Shown here: positions 8,595 to 17,068 of the stretch, piece after piece
Numbering within the stretch: position 1 is the first letter of the stretch
How the letters are laid out: the number at the start of each line of letters is the position of its first letter
From: JAPORY01 sp965215385
Lineage (GTDB): Bacteria > Pseudomonadota > Alphaproteobacteria > Rhodobacterales > Rhodobacteraceae
Length of the DNA stretch: 64,000 nt
Assembly: GCA_965215385.1 (NCBI GenBank)
Contig: OZ244059.1
Location: 2,666,001 to 2,730,000 of the forward strand
Reading direction: 5' to 3'
The notes under the pieces: generated by a model
What the model saw: the letters and a program-made list of their open reading frames with translations, nothing else
Told to the model about the DNA's origin: nothing
Databases searched by the model: none
Made by a program: the position numbers and the translations under genes

Positions 8595-9945
8595 GTGACC
8601 AAGCGTTTCCTTTCGGACGAATTAACGGCGAATGCCGGGAAGATGACTATTGAGCATCTGCTGCCGAAATTAGCGGCGGAGTTCAGCGGTCGCAGTGTTG
8701 CCAATCTTGATCGTGTTGCGACGGCTCGGCGCGATGTGGCGCAGGAGACGAGTGCGGTATTGTTCGGTCAGTTGCGTGCGCAAGTTGACGCTGATCTTGC
8801 GGCCCCGCCGTGTCGGCAATGCGAGCCGCCGATGGCGCGGCACTATAAGTCCAAGAAGACCTTGATGTCGCGGATAGGGCACGTGGAAGTTAACCGCACC
8901 TATGACTATTGCCGGGACGGTGGTGAGGGTTATTTCCTGCTGGATCGTATGCTGGGATTAGAGGGTGAAAAGATGACGCCGGGAGTGGCAAAGTTGGTCG
9001 CTGATGCGGTGAGCACCGACAGTTACAACGAAGCGTCACGGAAGTTGGAGAATTGGGATGGTTTATCGATACCACCGAAGACATTGCCGCGCTGGGCGAC
9101 TAAATGTGGTAAAAAAGTGCATGAATATGAACAGCTTAAAGTTGCAGAGCCGGCTGCGGTCTTGGATCGGATCTATGTTGAAGTCGATGGCACTGGCGTA
9201 CCGATGCGCACGACGGAACTCGAAAATGTGAAGGGGAAGCCGGCGGATGGGTCGGCAAAGACACGGGAGGCAAGAGACAAGAAGACGGGTCTCACGGTTG
9301 AGGATAACGGCAGTGATCGTATCAGTGGGGCAATCGACAGTGCGGCGGCGGTTGCTGGTCGCAATGAGGCCTCGGCGTTTGGTCAGCGACGGGATCGTCA
9401 CTCACGCCGAACCGGGACCTACGCAGCACAGGAAGTCGTGGTGATTGCTGATGGAGCCCATTGGATCAAGAGCGTCGCAACCGAGCTACTAGCGGGAAAA
9501 ACAACCACGTTCATTTTGGACCTGTTTTATGCGCTTGAGTACGCCGCCGAGGCGATGAAAGCGTTATATCAAGGTGAGCCGCAACAAAAGCACGGTTTAG
9601 AAAAACTGAAGCGGCAGTTACTGAATGGTGACGTTGCAACGGTTATCGCTGAACTTGAGCCCGATCGCAAGAAAGGTGCAGCGATTGGAAGATGCATTGA
9701 TTACTACACGGTGAATAAGGAGCGCAGGCGCGATAATGACTATCGGGCGCGCGGGATGCAAATCGGGAGTGGTCAAATTGAGAGTGATTGCAAGAATTTG
9801 GTAGCATGCCGCTTCAAAAAAACCTGGGGCGCGGTGGTCAAAGATCGGGGCAAATGCGCTTATGGCCCTGAAAGGATGTTGGAAAAATAGGGACTGGGAT
9901 AACTTCGCCAGTTGGAAGGCCGACCGCATCGCTTCAGCTGCATAA
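8595..9945 (+). pseudogene. ISKra4-family transposase, frameshifted at an A7 run
   Basis: A DDE-type transposase of the ISKra4 group. Recognisable parts in order: RYIG-like entry MSRIGHVEVNRTYDYC, the KLVADAVSTDSYNEAS region, IYVEVDGTGVP (first Asp), VVVIADGAHWIKSVA (second Asp), ILDLFYALEY, and near the end MQIGSGQIESDCKNLV, typical of the family. The open frame from GTG 8595 stops at 9890, but removing one A from the A7 run at 9816-9822 shifts into RFKKPGARWSKIGANAL, the usual ISKra4 C-terminus, ending at TAA 9943-9945 (about 449 residues). The single-base difference in a homopolymer could be a mutation, a sequencing error, or transcriptional slippage. Alternative start codons are not obvious. 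Confidence 0.8.
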
Positions 9946-10936
9946 CCAACGATTGTGACATACACTCATTAGAATAAATTTGCGGGAATTCAAGATTCCA
10001 GTCAGGCCGAGGCTACCGATGCTCTTGTGAGTGCGCGACTTGAAACTGGTGAACCTCTCCAAAGGTATCGGGATACTGAACTTTTGGCCACGCATAGATT
10101 GTTTCTGGAAGCGGTTGCCGCAGCAACAAGTGGAATCGAAACCAACACCGCAACAGCGAATACATCGTTCGTCTAGCCGCGACTCCCGGTAGACAGAATG
10201 CAAATGAATGACGATGGCTACCAGAAAAATTGAACTCGCCGCAGTCTCGCAGATTAAATTTGGAGCTAATCTGATGTACGAATTGCAAATGGGCGCAGTA
10301 GGTGTTGTGCCCAAAATACCATAAATCGGCATCTGCAGACATCTTGACATCGGACGTCACAATAAATTCACCTAATCGAAAAAAGCTAAGAAGAATATAC
10401 ACTTACGTTATTGTGGTCAGACAATCACGTCATTTTTTCTCTACAATTTTGGTTGATGCTTAATCGAAGGGGGAAATCCGATCAACAGCCTTGCAGTCTC
10501 GCTCCCACTGCAAGATGCAGGTGAAATGGCATCACTTTGAGGCAAGAAAAAAGGTCCCGAGGTCAAGATGTCTGATATTTGGGACTGGGGAAGACTTAGA
10601 ACTGTACCGGTAGCAAAGTGATTTCGTGCAATAGGTGCTTTGAACGCAATCGTAAGAGCAACCACGAGGGACCTAGTGCTGATTCGGTCCAAGATGATTT
10701 CGGCGTTGTTCGGATCCGCTAACAGGCGAGCCCTGGATCGCTGACGCCTTCGGCCTGTGGCTTGTCGTTAGGTGGCGTTGGATATGTTCGATCGCACGTC
10801 TTTGAGGCCGCAAACCCAGTAAGGTGGATGTCGAAAGTGTTGTATCGAATACTGAGTCAATTCGAACAACGACGGAATCAGTGATAGGCTCTACACAGTT
10901 CTTCATTCTTGTTAATACGAACTAGGAGACGACCCA
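9946..10936. other. Long intergenic region before the dehydrogenase gene
   Basis: About 990 bases without a supported gene. One stretch, 9976-10176, reads on the plus strand as a protein-like segment and is listed separately. The remainder has only short open frames on the minus strand that look like chance. The promoter of the dehydrogenase gene must lie at the right end. Confidence 0.3.
9976..10176 (+). other. Possible coding relic without a start codon
   Basis: An open stretch of about 67 codons with a protein-like composition (for example ATDALVSARLETGEPLQR followed by YRDTELLATHRLFLEAV) ending at TAG 10174-10176. It has no ATG or GTG at its beginning, only an internal GTG, and no ribosome-binding site. 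It could be the 3' remnant of a gene truncated when the neighbouring transposon inserted. I do not recognise the family. Confidence 0.25.
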
Positions 10937-12373
10937 ATGCGTAAGAAATTAAGCGACGAAATAGGTTTTCGAGAAAGCGTTGATCTCTCCGTTAACCGTG
11001 CGGTTTCCTTGCTCGGAGTATCTGCAGCCCTCAAGAAGAAGATTCGCATTTGCAATTCGACGTATACGGTTCGCTTCGGAGTGAGACTGCGCGGGACAAT
11101 TTATACCTTCACCGGGTATCGGTCGGTGCATTCTGAGCACATGGAGCCAGTCAAAGGCGGTATTCGCTATGCGCCGAATGTTGACCAAGATGAGGTTGAG
11201 GCGTTGGCGGCGCTTATGACCTATAAGTGTGCCTTGATTGAAGTTCCGTTCGGCGGTTCGAAGGGAGCCCTTCGGATTGATCCCAAGCAATTCGAAGAGT
11301 TCGAACTGGAGCAAATTACACGCCGGTTTACCTACGAGCTTGCCAAGCGGAGCCTGATTCATCCCTCGCAGAATGTTCCTGCCCCCGACATGGGGACTGG
11401 GGAACGGGAAATGGCGTGGATTGCCGACCAATATGCGCGAATGAATACAACTGACATTAATGCCAATGCCTGCGTCACTGGCAAGCCGCTTAATTCTGGC
11501 GGTATTGCTGGTCGGGTCGAAGCAACAGGTCGCGGCGTTCAATATGCACTACGCGAATTTTTTCGTCATAAACGCGATAGAGAGCGGGCAAATCTTGCGG
11601 GCAGCCTCGACGGAAAACGGGTCATCGTGCAAGGGTTAGGCAATGTGGGGTATCACGCGGCCAAGTTTCTGCAACAAGAAGATGGTGCCGTAATTTGCGG
11701 GATCATTGAGCACGATGGTGCCCTTTATGATCCAGGCGGTCTGGATGTTGAGACGGTTTATCAAGGGCTCGTTCGTGATGGTGGCCTTGCGAAATTTCCC
11801 AATGCGATCACCGGTGCCAAAGCAAATTCAGTTCTCGAGGAAGCGTGCGATATTTTAATTCCGGCTGCCGTTGATAGCATAATAAATTTGTCGAACGCTG
11901 ACCGGATTCAAGCACCGTTAATCATTGAAGCTGCCAACGGTCCGATTACGGCGGGAGCCGATGCAGTTTTGCAACAACGCGGTACTGTGATCATTCCAGA
12001 TCTGTACGCGAACGCAGGCGGGGTAACGGTTTCGTACTTCGAATGGGTGAAAAACCTCTCCCATATTCGTTTTGGACGAATGCAACGTCGCCAAGAAGAG
12101 GCACGCCATCAGTTGCTCATTGATGAACTTGAGCGCCTATCGGCAAACACTAGTGCCGGTTGGGAGGTCAGTCCAACCTTCAAGGCAAAGTATCTGCGCG
12201 GTGCAGACGAAATCGAACTCGTTCGCTCAGGGTTAGATGATGCGATGCGTATCGCCTATCAGCAGATGCGCGAAGTATTGCATTCAAATGCGGCGGTCGA
12301 TGACTTGCGAACTGCGGCTTATCTGGTGGCGATTGATCGGGTAGTTAAGAGTTACCGCGCTAAGGGCCTTTAG
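10937..12373 (+). CDS. Glu/Leu/Phe/Val dehydrogenase (glutamate dehydrogenase type)
   Basis: Reversible NAD(P)-linked oxidative deamination of an amino acid, most likely glutamate to 2-oxoglutarate. Seen: 478 residues. The substrate domain has KGGIRYAP (73-80) and the family signature VPFGGSKGAL with the catalytic Lys (residues 104-112). A Rossmann domain follows with VIVQGLGNVGYHAA, then AANGPIT and the PDLYANAGGVTVSYFEW stretch typical of GDHs. ATG 10937 has AGGAG (10923-10927) upstream. It is longer than the common 410-450-residue forms by an extended C-terminal helical part. Preference for glutamate versus branched-chain substrates, and for NAD versus NADP, cannot be decided. It stands alone; downstream is the decayed Fic locus. 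Confidence 0.88.
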   Translation: MRKKLSDEIGFRESVDLSVNRAVSLLGVSAALKKKIRICNSTYTVRFGVRLRGTIYTFTGYRSVHSEHMEPVKGGIRYAPNVDQDEVEALAALMTYKCALIEVPFGGSKGALRIDPKQFEEFELEQITRRFTYELAKRSLIHPSQNVPAPDMGTGEREMAWIADQYARMNTTDINANACVTGKPLNSGGIAGRVEATGRGVQYALREFFRHKRDRERANLAGSLDGKRVIVQGLGNVGYHAAKFLQQEDGAVICGIIEHDGALYDPGGLDVETVYQGLVRDGGLAKFPNAITGAKANSVLEEACDILIPAAVDSIINLSNADRIQAPLIIEAANGPITAGADAVLQQRGTVIIPDLYANAGGVTVSYFEWVKNLSHIRFGRMQRRQEEARHQLLIDELERLSANTSAGWEVSPTFKAKYLRGADEIELVRSGLDDAMRIAYQQMREVLHSNAAVDDLRTAAYLVAIDRVVKSYRAKGL

Positions 12374-12600
12374 GACGGTTTGGTGAAACATCGTGTTCAG
12401 CGCGGTAATCCATAAAGCTGGCATTTCAGTCCGATCAATCTGTTTCGGTAGCCAGTGGCACTTACTTTTTTGAGAGGTCGCGCCGCGTTTTTTGGTCGCA
12501 CGAACTGCTCATCAGCGGCTTAGTTTATTGCGTGCAAGCGATTTCCCGACCGCTAGCATCTGCTCTGAATCTTGCCGCTCCGAGGCACTAGAAGCATTTG

Positions 12601-12701
12601 TGCGGAGATTAAACGCCATATTCTCCGCATATTTGGCGGAGAATATTCTTGCTCTGGCAGCAACAATACGCGATATAATCTCCGCAAGCAGTGCGGAGAT
12701 T
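12601..12701 (+). promoter_or_regulatory. Cluster of CTCCGC/GCGGAG palindromes before the Fic relic
   Basis: Three related elements: a half-site TGCGGAGATT at 12601-12610; a perfect 11-bp inverted repeat ATATTCTCCGC / GCGGAGAATAT at 12618-12628 and 12636-12646; and a perfect 10-bp inverted repeat AATCTCCGCA / TGCGGAGATT at 12677-12686 and 12692-12701, which overlaps the start of the Fic frame. The shared core and regular placement in the promoter region suggest operators for a DNA-binding protein, possibly the winged-helix C-terminus of the Fic protein itself (autoregulation, inferred). The bases from 12374 to 12600 hold nothing else I can support. Confidence 0.55.
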
Positions 12702-13843
12702 GTCAATATACATCTACCAACGAGACGATTGGCCAAGCTTTCGCTGGAATGAGGCGAGAGTAGCCCTTCTGCTGGCGTCGGTCAGCCGGCGACAGGGGCT
12801 TCTCATTGGCCGAATGGAGGCACTTGGATTTGATCTCCGCAACAAAGCGGTGCTCGCAAAAATGACTGAGGACGTTCATAAGTCAAGCGAGATTGAGGGT
12901 GAAATCCTAAACAAAGACCAAATTCGCTCATCGGTTGCGCGGGGATTTAGGCTTCGATGTTGGTGACTTACGCTCGTCTGATCAACAAGTAGATGGGGTC
13001 GGTGAGATGATGCTCGACGCCACATAAAAATATGACGTCGCACTCAATGCTGAACGCCTCTGTGGAGGGCACGCGGCTCTTTTTCCGACCAGTCGAAGCG
13101 GCATGAGCAAGATAACCGTCGGTGCCTATCGGACTGACGCTGACATGCCCCTGCAGGTTGTTTCAGGTGAGATCGGCAAAGAACGCGTCCACCACGAAGC
13201 CGCGGGAGGCTCAAGGCTTAAATCAGAAATGCACCGGTTTTTGGAGTGGTTTGACGGTGACGCGCCCATTGATCCGATCCTGAAAGCCGCACTTGCACAT
13301 CTTTGGTTTGTCACCATCCACCCATTCGACGATGGCAACGGCCGTATCGCCCCGGCGATTGCCGATATGGCTCTCGCTCGCTCCGAAGGTAGTGCGCAGC
13401 ACTTTTACTCGATGTCGGCGCAAATCAGGGTGGAAAAAAAAGCCTATTACGAAATCTTAGAACGTACCCATAGGGGTGATCTGGATATCACCGACTGATT
13501 GCTATGGTTTTTAAACGGTCTCGATCATGCATTTGACGGTGTCGCAAAGAACCTATCGAACATCCTCGCTAAGGCCGCATTTTGGGAGCGTCTCAGCGGG
13601 GAAATTATCAACGTGCGTCAGCAACGTGTACTCAACAAAATCCTTGACGGATTTGAAGGCAAACTCACTTCCTCGAAATGGTCGAAGTTAACCAATACTT
13701 CACCAGACACCGCCTTGCGAGACATTACCGACCTCGTTGAGCGCGATATAATACAAAGAAACCTGAGCGGCGGACTAAGTACCAGCTATTCACTTCCCGA
13801 AATCGAAGGTAGCGAGAAGCGCAAGTTCGGTGATTCGGGTTAG
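12691..13843 (+). pseudogene. Fic-family protein (DUF4172 type) with multiple inactivating lesions
   Basis: Fic proteins transfer AMP or another nucleotide part onto target proteins. Three open pieces join into one family member. 12691-12966 is the DUF4172-like N-terminus (WPSFRWNEARVALLLASVSR, KSSEIEGEIL). 13103-13495 is the Fic core with its catalytic loop HPFDDGNGRI. 13499-13843 is the C-terminal helix/winged-helix part (LLWFLNGLDHAF onward). Lesions seen: a frameshift near 12940-12950 at a GGGG run; TAA at 13025-13027, probably where CAA stood (DAT-Q-KYD); TGA at 13496-13498, where TGG gives the expected DITDWLLWFL; and W/G substitutions in the FPTGRSG region. Four independent lesions argue for real decay, not sequencing error. 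The initiation codon is unclear (GTG 12691 or TTG 12700). Confidence 0.85.
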
Positions 13844-14021
13844 GCGTTTGACGGCCGCCGAGTTCGACACCAATTGCCAAGAGATTTTACTGTCGTTGGG
13901 TGCAGATCACGGGTGGGCACGTTATCCTGTCGGGAAGTTCGGTCTAGAATTTGTTCAACCGCTCAAACGCGCACATCAGCAACATCAGCATCAACACCGG
14001 TGCAATGCTTGGTGAGATGGC

Positions 14022-14061
14022 AAAAAAACGGCGGCATCAAGGGAGGAGATTGATGCCGCCG
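14022..14061 (-). terminator. Rho-independent terminator of the DUF1127 gene
   Basis: A perfect 12-bp inverted repeat (CGGCGGCATCAA at 14029-14040, TTGATGCCGCCG at 14050-14061) with a 9-nt loop. Read on the minus strand, it is followed directly by seven T (A7 at 14022-14028 on the plus strand). It lies 42 bases beyond the stop of the minus-strand DUF1127 gene. Confidence 0.9.
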
Positions 14062-14103
14062 TAACCCACAGACCCCGGGAGGAGGTGAAGGGATCTGTCT
14101 AGG

Positions 14104-14349
14104 TTATTCGGTGTTCGCCACACGATGCCATGACGCTGTCGCTTGCCGTAGGACCCGTTTAATCTCGAAACGGTCAAGTCCGAGATCTGCCAACTCACGG
14201 TCAGACAACCGCTCAAGTTCGGCCTGAGTCGTTTTGATAAGACGCCAATGTTCGTAGCGATGCTTTTGATCGATGAGCCACCGCTGCAAACGGCCAGCGC
14301 ACTCCTCGAATAGGCTTTGAGCATTAAGGACTTTGGCTTTGGTGGTCAT
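14104..14349 (-). CDS. DUF1127 small protein
   Basis: 81 residues from ATG 14349. The C-terminal part ELERLSDRELADLGLDRFEI is the signature of DUF1127 (YjiS-like) proteins, small basic proteins common in alphaproteobacteria. Some members have been linked to RNA binding, phosphate or stress responses and sRNA turnover; no specific role can be assigned here. A longer frame to 14478 exists, but its extra 43 residues are unlike the family. It is monocistronic, with a strong terminator at 14022-14061. It runs divergently from the dcw cluster, with about 850 bases between. Confidence 0.8.
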   Translation of the reverse strand: MTTKAKVLNAQSLFEECAGRLQRWLIDQKHRYEHWRLIKTTQAELERLSDRELADLGLDRFEIKRVLRQATASWHRVANTE

Positions 14350-15201
14350 TGAAATACTCTGCAATAAACTCTCTTTGGCGTGAACATAGCAATTATGCTG
14401 CACTTGCACAATAGTCAAATGAGAAATGCTGCATTGCAGAATTCGCAAGGGTTGACTGTGTCGTTCTGACATCAGCACCGAATCCCTACCCGAATCTTAG
14501 GGGCCGAGCACCGTCGTCAACGGCGACGGGATTAGAAATCGCGTGCACAACCAGCATCGACATTCAATCACGGCTGGATTGATTTCCATCATGGCGCAAG
14601 AGCGGTGGAGCGGTGGTGACTCAAATCGCAATGTAATCTCCTCGCCAGCCCGAACCAACAAATCGGTTAAGTCGTTTTTTTTGTCGCGATTTCATCCTGC
14701 TCACATCGGGCAATCCTCGGCGAATATTGGGAAAATATCTACAAAAGGGCTGCCGAGAAAGAAAATTTGGTATTTTATGGGTAATTATGGTACTTTTTTG
14801 TTACAACCTAAAACACAACATTTAGATTATAGTTAAAATTTACCCTCAATTTATTGTGTATCGGCATTTTTTTGTTTTGTTTTCGCCTATTTTTCTTATC
14901 CCTGATCAGCAAAAAAGCCTTGCAGACCATGAAGTGGTATGATATCCCATTCGTGCGAAAGAAGAACGTTTCGAGCAGAATAATCGCTAACTCCGTCGAG
15001 GATTGGTTTCGTACTAGGTTTAACCTTCGTTTGTTGGTCTGTTGTGTTGTGAGAAGGATTTCCTCTCGGACGAGGCATACGGCCACAGATACCGCATAAG
15101 CGGATTACAGTCGGCGGGTTGATCAATGGAATCTGATCAACTCGCTGTTCCTCTCTAGGGTGACAGGAACCGCGTAAGTCTTTCTTGGGAGCAGAGCATT
15201 G
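14350..15201. other. Intergenic region upstream of the dcw cluster
   Basis: About 850 bases between the DUF1127 gene and mraZ. The middle (about 14750-14890) is clearly AT-rich. No gene is supported. The region should contain the promoter for the whole mraZ-murC run. A perfect 8-bp inverted repeat at 15118-15141 is listed separately. I found no convincing set of MraZ-type TGGG repeats. Confidence 0.4.
15118..15141 (+). promoter_or_regulatory. Palindrome upstream of mraZ
   Basis: Perfect inverted repeat GTTGATCA, 8-nt spacer, TGATCAAC, ending 60 bases before the mraZ ATG. Its position in the leader of the dcw operon suggests an operator or an mRNA hairpin; there is no T-run, so it is not a terminator. 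The binding factor is unknown. Confidence 0.35.
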
Positions 15202-15702
15202 ATGCGACGATTCCGCGGCGAGAGTCAGCACAAAGTCGATTCGAAAGGTCGTGTCTCGGTGCCGGCATTATTCCGCCGTGTGCTTGAGGCATCAGATCCA
15301 AATTGGACTGCAGGAAAACCTCCCGAACTCATCATTGTTTACGGCGATCATCGCCGCCATTTCCTCGAATGCTATACCATTGAAGCGATCAACGAGGTTG
15401 ATCGAAAAATCGACGCGCTCCCGCGGGGATCAATGGAACGCAAAATGTTGCAGCGGCTGTTTCACGGTCAGTCGTTATCGACAAACGTTGATGAAACAGG
15501 ACGATTAATACTGCCAATCAAACTGCGCCAGAAAATCGGCCTAACCAATGAAGCGTACTTTATTGCTGCGGGTGACACGTTTCAAATTTGGGAGCCGTCG
15601 ACCTATATTGCCGAAGAAATCGTGCGAACCGAGAAGTGGCTCGAAGAACTGCCCGACGAATTTGATCCTCTCGCCTTCCTCGACAGGGCTACCGATGAGT
15701 GA
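15202..15702 (+). CDS. mraZ: Transcriptional regulator MraZ
   Basis: First gene of the dcw cluster; MraZ is a DNA-binding regulator that represses its own operon in E. coli. Seen: two SpoVT/AbrB-like half domains, each with its signature: KVDSKGRVSVPALFR near residues 11-25 and VDETGRLILPIKLR about 80 residues later. 166 residues from ATG 15202, slightly longer than E. coli MraZ and usual for alphaproteobacteria. A TTG three bases upstream is possible, but ATG with GGGAG at 15187-15191 is preferred. Its stop overlaps the GTG of rsmH by four bases (GTGA), which indicates translational coupling. Confidence 0.93.
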   Translation: MRRFRGESQHKVDSKGRVSVPALFRRVLEASDPNWTAGKPPELIIVYGDHRRHFLECYTIEAINEVDRKIDALPRGSMERKMLQRLFHGQSLSTNVDETGRLILPIKLRQKIGLTNEAYFIAAGDTFQIWEPSTYIAEEIVRTEKWLEELPDEFDPLAFLDRATDE

Positions 15703-16706
15703 AGTTCGTCGCAATGAACCCCCTCAAATCGCTGCCAAAGCCTTTACATACGCCGGTCTTGCTGGAGGCATTTTTAGATGCAGTGTCCCCGATCGCCGGC
15801 GTTTGGGTGGACGGAACGTTCGGGGCGGGCGGCTACACCGTTGCGCTCCTAAATGCGGGAGCCGACCACGTGATTGCAATTGATCGCGACCCCGCGACCG
15901 CGTCTCGCGCTCACGACTGGATTGCTGAATTTGGTGATCGAATGACTATCCGGCATGGCCTGTTTTCAGAATTGGATCAATTTGCTCAGCAAGTTGACGG
16001 CGTGATCTTGGATCTTGGGATTTCATCAATGCAGATCGCCGATGCATCGCGAGGCTTTTCGTTTATGCACGACGGCCCACTCGATATGCGGATGTCACAA
16101 GTCGGAAAATCCGCCGCTGATTTGATCCAAGAATCCAGCGAGAGCGAGTTAGCCGACATTTTGTATCGATTTGGCGACGAACGTCGTAGTCGCCGCATCG
16201 CACGAGCCATTGTCAAACAGCGTATCGTAAATCCAATCACAACGACAGGGCAGCTCACGCGGATCATCGAAAGCTGTCTGCCCCGCGGTAAACCGCATCA
16301 CAAACACCCAGCGACGCGTAGTTTTCAAGCCCTACGCATTGCCGTCAATGATGAGTGCAGTGAATTAAAGCGCGGGCTTGAGGCCGCGGAGCGCGGATTG
16401 AGACCCGGCGGTCAACTTGCGGTGGTCACCTTTCATTCCATCGAAGATCGCGTGGTCAAGAAGTTTTTTCGCTCACGTTCTGCAACAGCTAGTAACCCTA
16501 GTCGTCATGCCCCTAGTCACCACCAGAGATTGCCGAAGTTTGCCTTGCGAACCCGTAGGCCGATTTTACCGAGCGGCGAAGAAGTCAAGCAGAACCCTCG
16601 CGCCCGTTCTGCCAAGCTTCGAATTGCGGTTCGCTGCTCAACAACAAACATTCCCGTTGACCCGGTAAACTTTGGTACTTCGCCGCAAGTGGAGTCGAGC
16701 AAATGA
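15699..16706 (+). CDS. rsmH: 16S rRNA (cytosine1402-N4)-methyltransferase RsmH
   Basis: Also called MraW; methylates N4 of C1402 in 16S rRNA using S-adenosylmethionine. Seen: LHTPVLLEAFLDAV near the N-terminus, then VDGTFGAGGYT (SAM-binding motif I), GVILDLGISSMQ, and late SFQALRIAVNDE and VTFHSIEDRVVK, all RsmH hallmarks. 335 residues from GTG 15699, which gives a 4-nt overlap with mraZ as elsewhere in this operon; an ATG at 15714 would remove only five residues. The stop overlaps ftsL (ATGA). Confidence 0.94.
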   Translation: MKFVAMNPLKSLPKPLHTPVLLEAFLDAVSPIAGVWVDGTFGAGGYTVALLNAGADHVIAIDRDPATASRAHDWIAEFGDRMTIRHGLFSELDQFAQQVDGVILDLGISSMQIADASRGFSFMHDGPLDMRMSQVGKSAADLIQESSESELADILYRFGDERRSRRIARAIVKQRIVNPITTTGQLTRIIESCLPRGKPHHKHPATRSFQALRIAVNDECSELKRGLEAAERGLRPGGQLAVVTFHSIEDRVVKKFFRSRSATASNPSRHAPSHHQRLPKFALRTRRPILPSGEEVKQNPRARSAKLRIAVRCSTTNIPVDPVNFGTSPQVESSK

Positions 16707-17068
16707 AGAGTGTGCTGTATATCGTTGCGGCAATCGTTTTGAGTGGGCTCGTCTACTGGGCATACGGCGAGAGCTACAAGACCCAAGTCGCCCTGGAGCA
16801 ACGCGATGAGGTTCAGCGGAAGATTGGCATTACCCAAGCGCGCCTCAGCGTCCTGCGTGCGGAGTGGGCGTATCTCAACCGTCCTGACCGTCTGCGTGAA
16901 TTGGCACAGCACAACTTCGAAAAACTCGCGTTGCAGCCCTTGCGCCCTAATCAATTTGGACGAATCGAAGAGGTCGCGTTCCCACCACAAGATCAGTTCA
17001 TCGTCACTCGCCTCGTCGAATTACTTGATCAAACGACTCTATCCTCGCCAACTCTGGAAAAACAGTGA
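16703..17068 (+). CDS. ftsL: Cell division protein FtsL
   Basis: Small bitopic divisome protein that bridges FtsQ/FtsB to FtsW/FtsI. Seen: 121 residues, one N-terminal transmembrane helix (residues about 3-22, LYIVAAIVLSGLVYWAY), then a periplasmic leucine-heptad coiled coil (about 25-60) with the typical LRAEWAYLNRPDRLRELA and a short variable tail. The assignment rests on this motif and on position between rsmH and ftsI, since FtsL sequences diverge widely. It overlaps both neighbours by four bases. Confidence 0.9.
   Translation: MKSVLYIVAAIVLSGLVYWAYGESYKTQVALEQRDEVQRKIGITQARLSVLRAEWAYLNRPDRLRELAQHNFEKLALQPLRPNQFGRIEEVAFPPQDQFIVTRLVELLDQTTLSSPTLEKQ

Noticed and set aside
9934..10906. Minus-strand open frames between the ISKra4-type element and the dehydrogenase gene
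   Set aside because: Basic, Cys/Ser/His-rich translations without recognisable motifs or ribosome-binding sites; likely chance frames.
14543..15099. Open frames in the AT-rich region upstream of mraZ
   Set aside because: Composition is driven by AT content; no motifs and no ribosome-binding site.
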